From positions 310,001 through 374,000 of the forward strand of contig JACKLA010000002.1 in the NCBI GenBank assembly GCA_024236155.1: 64,000 nucleotides of DNA. Direction: 5' to 3'. The notes beneath the pieces are model-generated. The model saw only the letters and a program-made list of their open reading frames with translations. It was not told where the DNA came from and made no database searches. Of this stretch, positions 61,544 to 64,000 are shown piece by piece. The translations under genes and the position numbers were made by a program. Numbering within the stretch: position 1 is the stretch's first letter; every line of letters starts with the position of its first letter. The DNA is from Sphingomonadaceae bacterium (GTDB taxonomy: Bacteria; Pseudomonadota; Alphaproteobacteria; Sphingomonadales; Sphingomonadaceae).

Positions 61544-62302
61544 CTACGGTGCCACTTGGATCGCACAACTGACCGAATGCCCCACTTCTCGCGCCCGCTC
61601 GTTGCAGCGTTCGAGCACCTCGCGGTTTGCACTGAGGATGCGCTGCGCTGTAGCCAGTTCTTCCCAGGCTTCGGGGTTCTGAGACCGGATCAACCGTATT
61701 CCGGCGTCCACGATTGTCGGCTCTCCAACAGCCTTGCGAGCCATTCGTTCGGGCCAGTGCCAGCTTTCGGGCATGGTGCGTGCAATGGTGCCGGGCAAGA
61801 TCGACCATAGCAGGATACCGGCAGCCAGCCCTAAGCCTGCAAAGCGCCAGGTCTGGCGCGTCTGTTCGGCCTCTGCGCGGACGCGCCCGACAATAACTGT
61901 GAGCCGACCGGTTACATTGTCCAGGTCTTTCCGGCCCTGCCGGAACAGGTCGCTACTGTCGCGCAGCATGTCGAGAGAGGCGCGCTTGATCTGAACCGCG
62001 ATATCTTCCGGCGTCAGCTCGATGGCGGGCTTGTTGCCGATTGCGGTCAGCGTCTTGGAGACCTGTGCCAGTTGATCGGCCATTTGGCCGAGCGTGGCCG
62101 TGTAGTCCGGAATCACGATGTCGGCTCGTTCCCTGGCCATGTTCTGGACTGTATGGCGTACCATCGCCATCTCGCCTTCAAGACGAGCGAAGGCTTCCGT
62201 TGCCGGGTCGGACTCGGTCACCGGCTCCGGTTCTGGTCTCGGCGCGGGCGGTTCCTCGACTTCGAGGTCCAGTTGCACTTCTTCGATGTGGTCGTCTTCC
62301 AT
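61544..62302 (-). CDS. DUF6118 family membrane-associated protein
   Basis: The ATG at 62302 with AGGAG upstream gives 252 residues. A Glu/Pro-rich acidic N-terminus (HIEEVQLDLEVEEPPAPRPE) is followed by helical regions and one membrane helix (FAGLGLAAGILLWSILPGTI, about residues 150-169), and a C-terminal EVLERCNERAREVGHSVSCA segment. DUF6118 proteins travel with TraA-type relaxases in alphaproteobacterial mobile elements. The ribosome site overlaps the traA stop codon, so the two genes are coupled. Function is unknown. Confidence 0.8.
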   Translation of the reverse strand: MEDDHIEEVQLDLEVEEPPAPRPEPEPVTESDPATEAFARLEGEMAMVRHTVQNMARERADIVIPDYTATLGQMADQLAQVSKTLTAIGNKPAIELTPEDIAVQIKRASLDMLRDSSDLFRQGRKDLDNVTGRLTVIVGRVRAEAEQTRQTWRFAGLGLAAGILLWSILPGTIARTMPESWHWPERMARKAVGEPTIVDAGIRLIRSQNPEAWEELATAQRILSANREVLERCNERAREVGHSVSCAIQVAP

Positions 62303-62312
62303 GTTGGTTCTC

Positions 62313-64000
62313 CTAAATGCCAATGTCGAAAGCGCGGGTGCGCTCGCGTGTGAGGGTTGCGGTGAGTTCGTTGGCGATGCTGCGTTCGGGTTTTGGATTG
62401 ATGCCCAGCTCGCGGGATTTGCCTCGCAGCAGACCTTCGACCTGCGGATCGCGCTCCAGCCCTTTCGCCAGATCGGATAGCTTTGCCGACACACGGGCAG
62501 CGCCTGCACGGTCGCCTTGCTGTTCAAGCTGCTTGCGTGTCGTGCTCAACCCCCGCCAGTCGCTGACGAAACGCTCGGATCGCAGTGCTGGATCGGTCCG
62601 CACAGCGGCTTCGTGCCGCATGGCACGCATAGTTTCCTGGCTGCGACCGCCAGCGGCCTCTGCAATCAGCTCAGGACGCCGCTCCAGCGCCTTGGCGAGA
62701 TCGGTGACGGCAAGGGGGCGGTTCGCTTCGAGCGCCCTTCCTGCTTTCTCCAGCGCATCCTTCTGGTGCGGGAGGACGGGCAAGCCCTGCGCCTGCATCG
62801 TGCCGATATCGCGAAGTGCGCGGGCATAGTGTTCGACCGCGCGGCGCTGGTCGTTTTGCGTGATTGCCTGCGCCGGGATTGGCTCTAGTTGACGGGCCTT
62901 CGGGCGGAAGTTTCCGAAGATCGATTTGGCCCGTTCGGGAAACTGCCGAACCATCTCCATGACCCGCTCGCGGAAAGTGATGCCGCGCAGTTCGGCGAAA
63001 GCCTGCTCGGGTTTGTAATCGCCAGCCATGTCCTTCCCGCGCTCGCGGCTTAGCAATCGGACAAGCTTGGACTGGTCGGCAAAGTCATCGCGCCCATAGT
63101 GCAGCGCCAGCCCGTCGCGGTGGCGCGACATGGCGACATAGGCGGAATGGCTGTCCATGCCCGGTGTGGCGAGCAGATAGGCGCGATCAACCGTCATGCC
63201 CTGCGCCTTGTGGATCGTGGCCGCATAGCCATGATCGATATGGGCGTAATCCTTCGTGTTAAAAGCGACCTCGCGGCCATCGTCTGTGCGCACCGCCATG
63301 CGCTGCGCGCTGGCCTTTGCAACCGTGCCCAGCGTCCCGTTCTTGACGCCAAGCCCGCGTTCGTTGCGCAGGAAGATGATGCGGTCGCCGGATGCAAACT
63401 GGCGCTCGCCGCGTGCCGCCTTGATCGTGACAACTGCGCCCAGCGCACCAGCCTCGCGCAGCTTCTCGCGCGCCATCTGGTTCAGCTTGCGGACCTCGTC
63501 ATTGGTGTGGGTGAGGATGATCCGGCTGTCGGCGGGGCTGGCCTGGCGTTCCTGATTCCAGCGCTCGATCAGCACCGTCCGTGCATCCTCGCGCGTGTCA
63601 GCGGCATGGACCATGTCGCGTTCTTCATAGGTGCGGATTGCTTCGCCGGTTCGGCCCGTGGCGAGGTGCCGGGTCGCATCCTGCTGCCATGCGGAAAGCT
63701 GGCGGCGAACTTCGCTGATCTCGACCCCGCCGTGGCGCTCATGGATCGCCCGGAAGGCTGCGCCTGCCTCGATAGCCTGAAGCTGCTGCTGGTCGCCGAC
63801 CAGGACCACTTTCGCTCCGGCCTTTTCGGCATGGGACAGCACGCGCTCCATCTGGCGCGTGCCGACCATGCCCGCTTCGTCGATGACGAGAACGTCACGG
63901 GATGTGAGCTGCTCACGTCCTCTGCCCCACTGATGCTCAAGGCTGGCAATGGTGCGCGATGCGATGCCGGAGCCGTTCTCCAGCCCTTCGGCGGCAATGC
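62313..64000 (-). CDS. traA: TraA-type conjugative relaxase/helicase, 3' part only (5' end outside window)
   Basis: The frame is open from 64000 to the stop at 62313, giving 562 C-terminal residues. Helicase motifs of the RecD/TraI type are visible: Walker B RDVLVIDEAGMVGTRQMERV, motif III VGDQQQLQAIEAGAAF, and late motifs GYAATIHKAQGMTVDRAY and HSAYVAMSRHRD. The N-terminal relaxase domain and Walker A would lie beyond the edge. The tail (RSQETMRAMRHEAAVRTDPA and on) is typical of Ti-type TraA. It would nick and unwind DNA for transfer. Confidence 0.88.
   Translation of the reverse strand, partial: IAAEGLENGSGIASRTIASLEHQWGRGREQLTSRDVLVIDEAGMVGTRQMERVLSHAEKAGAKVVLVGDQQQLQAIEAGAAFRAIHERHGGVEISEVRRQLSAWQQDATRHLATGRTGEAIRTYEERDMVHAADTREDARTVLIERWNQERQASPADSRIILTHTNDEVRKLNQMAREKLREAGALGAVVTIKAARGERQFASGDRIIFLRNERGLGVKNGTLGTVAKASAQRMAVRTDDGREVAFNTKDYAHIDHGYAATIHKAQGMTVDRAYLLATPGMDSHSAYVAMSRHRDGLALHYGRDDFADQSKLVRLLSRERGKDMAGDYKPEQAFAELRGITFRERVMEMVRQFPERAKSIFGNFRPKARQLEPIPAQAITQNDQRRAVEHYARALRDIGTMQAQGLPVLPHQKDALEKAGRALEANRPLAVTDLAKALERRPELIAEAAGGRSQETMRAMRHEAAVRTDPALRSERFVSDWRGLSTTRKQLEQQGDRAGAARVSAKLSDLAKGLERDPQVEGLLRGKSRELGINPKPERSIANELTATLTRERTRAFDIGI

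Larger units (their letters stand above)
59230..64000. mobile_element. left end of an integrative (probably conjugative) element at tRNA-Tyr
   Basis: The tRNA-Tyr gene is followed by a tyrosine integrase, a TPR cargo gene, a DUF6118 gene and the 3' part of a TraA-type relaxase. This order is typical of ICEs and mobilisable islands integrated in tRNA 3' ends. The right boundary and the second att copy lie outside the window, so element type and integrity are inferred. Confidence 0.75.

Overview
The window is high-GC DNA with dense, short-spaced genes typical of an alphaproteobacterium. The gene content points to Sphingomonadales and most likely Erythrobacteraceae. Supporting signs are a class I lysyl-tRNA synthetase, aroQ next to accB-accC, a gene-transfer-agent-type holin, DUF6456, an NDUFS4-like complex I subunit, a WalW-type deacetylase, and interspersed repeats whose translated traces (VRAEPVEA / STSSGR) are familiar from sphingomonad proteins. 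The assignment is inferred from gene content, with no database search. Most of the window is ordinary chromosomal backbone; the right end enters an integrated mobile element.

Layout. 0-5.6 kb: a VOC protein divergent from soxR across a perfect SoxR box, a DUF4402 surface protein, a SixA-like phosphatase overlapping a DinG-type helicase, and a TM2 protein. 5.9-13.2 kb: class I LysRS, a 2OG-Fe(II) oxygenase, cytochrome b561, an RcnB-like Arg-rich protein, a Tat-exported intradiol dioxygenase and an M28 peptidase. 13.2-21 kb: ettA, a second M28 peptidase, a MATE exporter, two tRNAs, a WalW deacetylase and a histidine-kinase-like protein with a degenerate ATPase domain. 21-26.5 kb: an Lrp regulator, a small cytochrome c, the aroQ/accB/accC block with an extra small membrane-protein gene inside it, an Rrf2 regulator plus methyltransferase under a 41-bp operator-like palindrome, a lone GTA-type holin and tRNA-Pro. 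26.7-29.7 kb: yajC-secD-secF, the accessory part of the Sec translocon.

29.7-48.5 kb holds a glycosyltransferase with an XRE/S24 regulator, a Uup-like ABC-F ATPase carrying an in-frame repeat insertion, an amidohydrolase, a PepSY/response-regulator/sensor-kinase operon, PilZ and lipoprotein genes, chorismate mutase, a polyprenyl diphosphate synthase, hrpB, and a secreted protein built from four Cys/Asp-rich repeats. 48.5-59 kb holds the SRP RNA, DUF4188, dnaX-ybaB, a class II aldolase, a membrane GGDEF protein, lon, an HU gene, a lipoprotein and rlmB. At 59.16 kb a tRNA-Tyr gene is followed directly by a tyrosine integrase, a TPR protein, a DUF6118 protein and the 3' part of a TraA-type relaxase/helicase. 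This is the left end of an integrative (probably conjugative or mobilisable) element that runs out of the window.

The least expected signal is in non-coding DNA. Three families of palindromic interspersed elements occur here. The first is REP-like paired hairpins, with one copy translated in frame inside an ABC-F protein and a related pair elsewhere. The second is a pair with different long terminal inverted repeats around a shared core. The third is a 43-bp perfect inverted-repeat element directly behind lon, whose sister copy behind dnaX is in the opposite orientation and interrupted by another nested palindrome. In both third-family copies the element edge coincides with the upstream stop codon.
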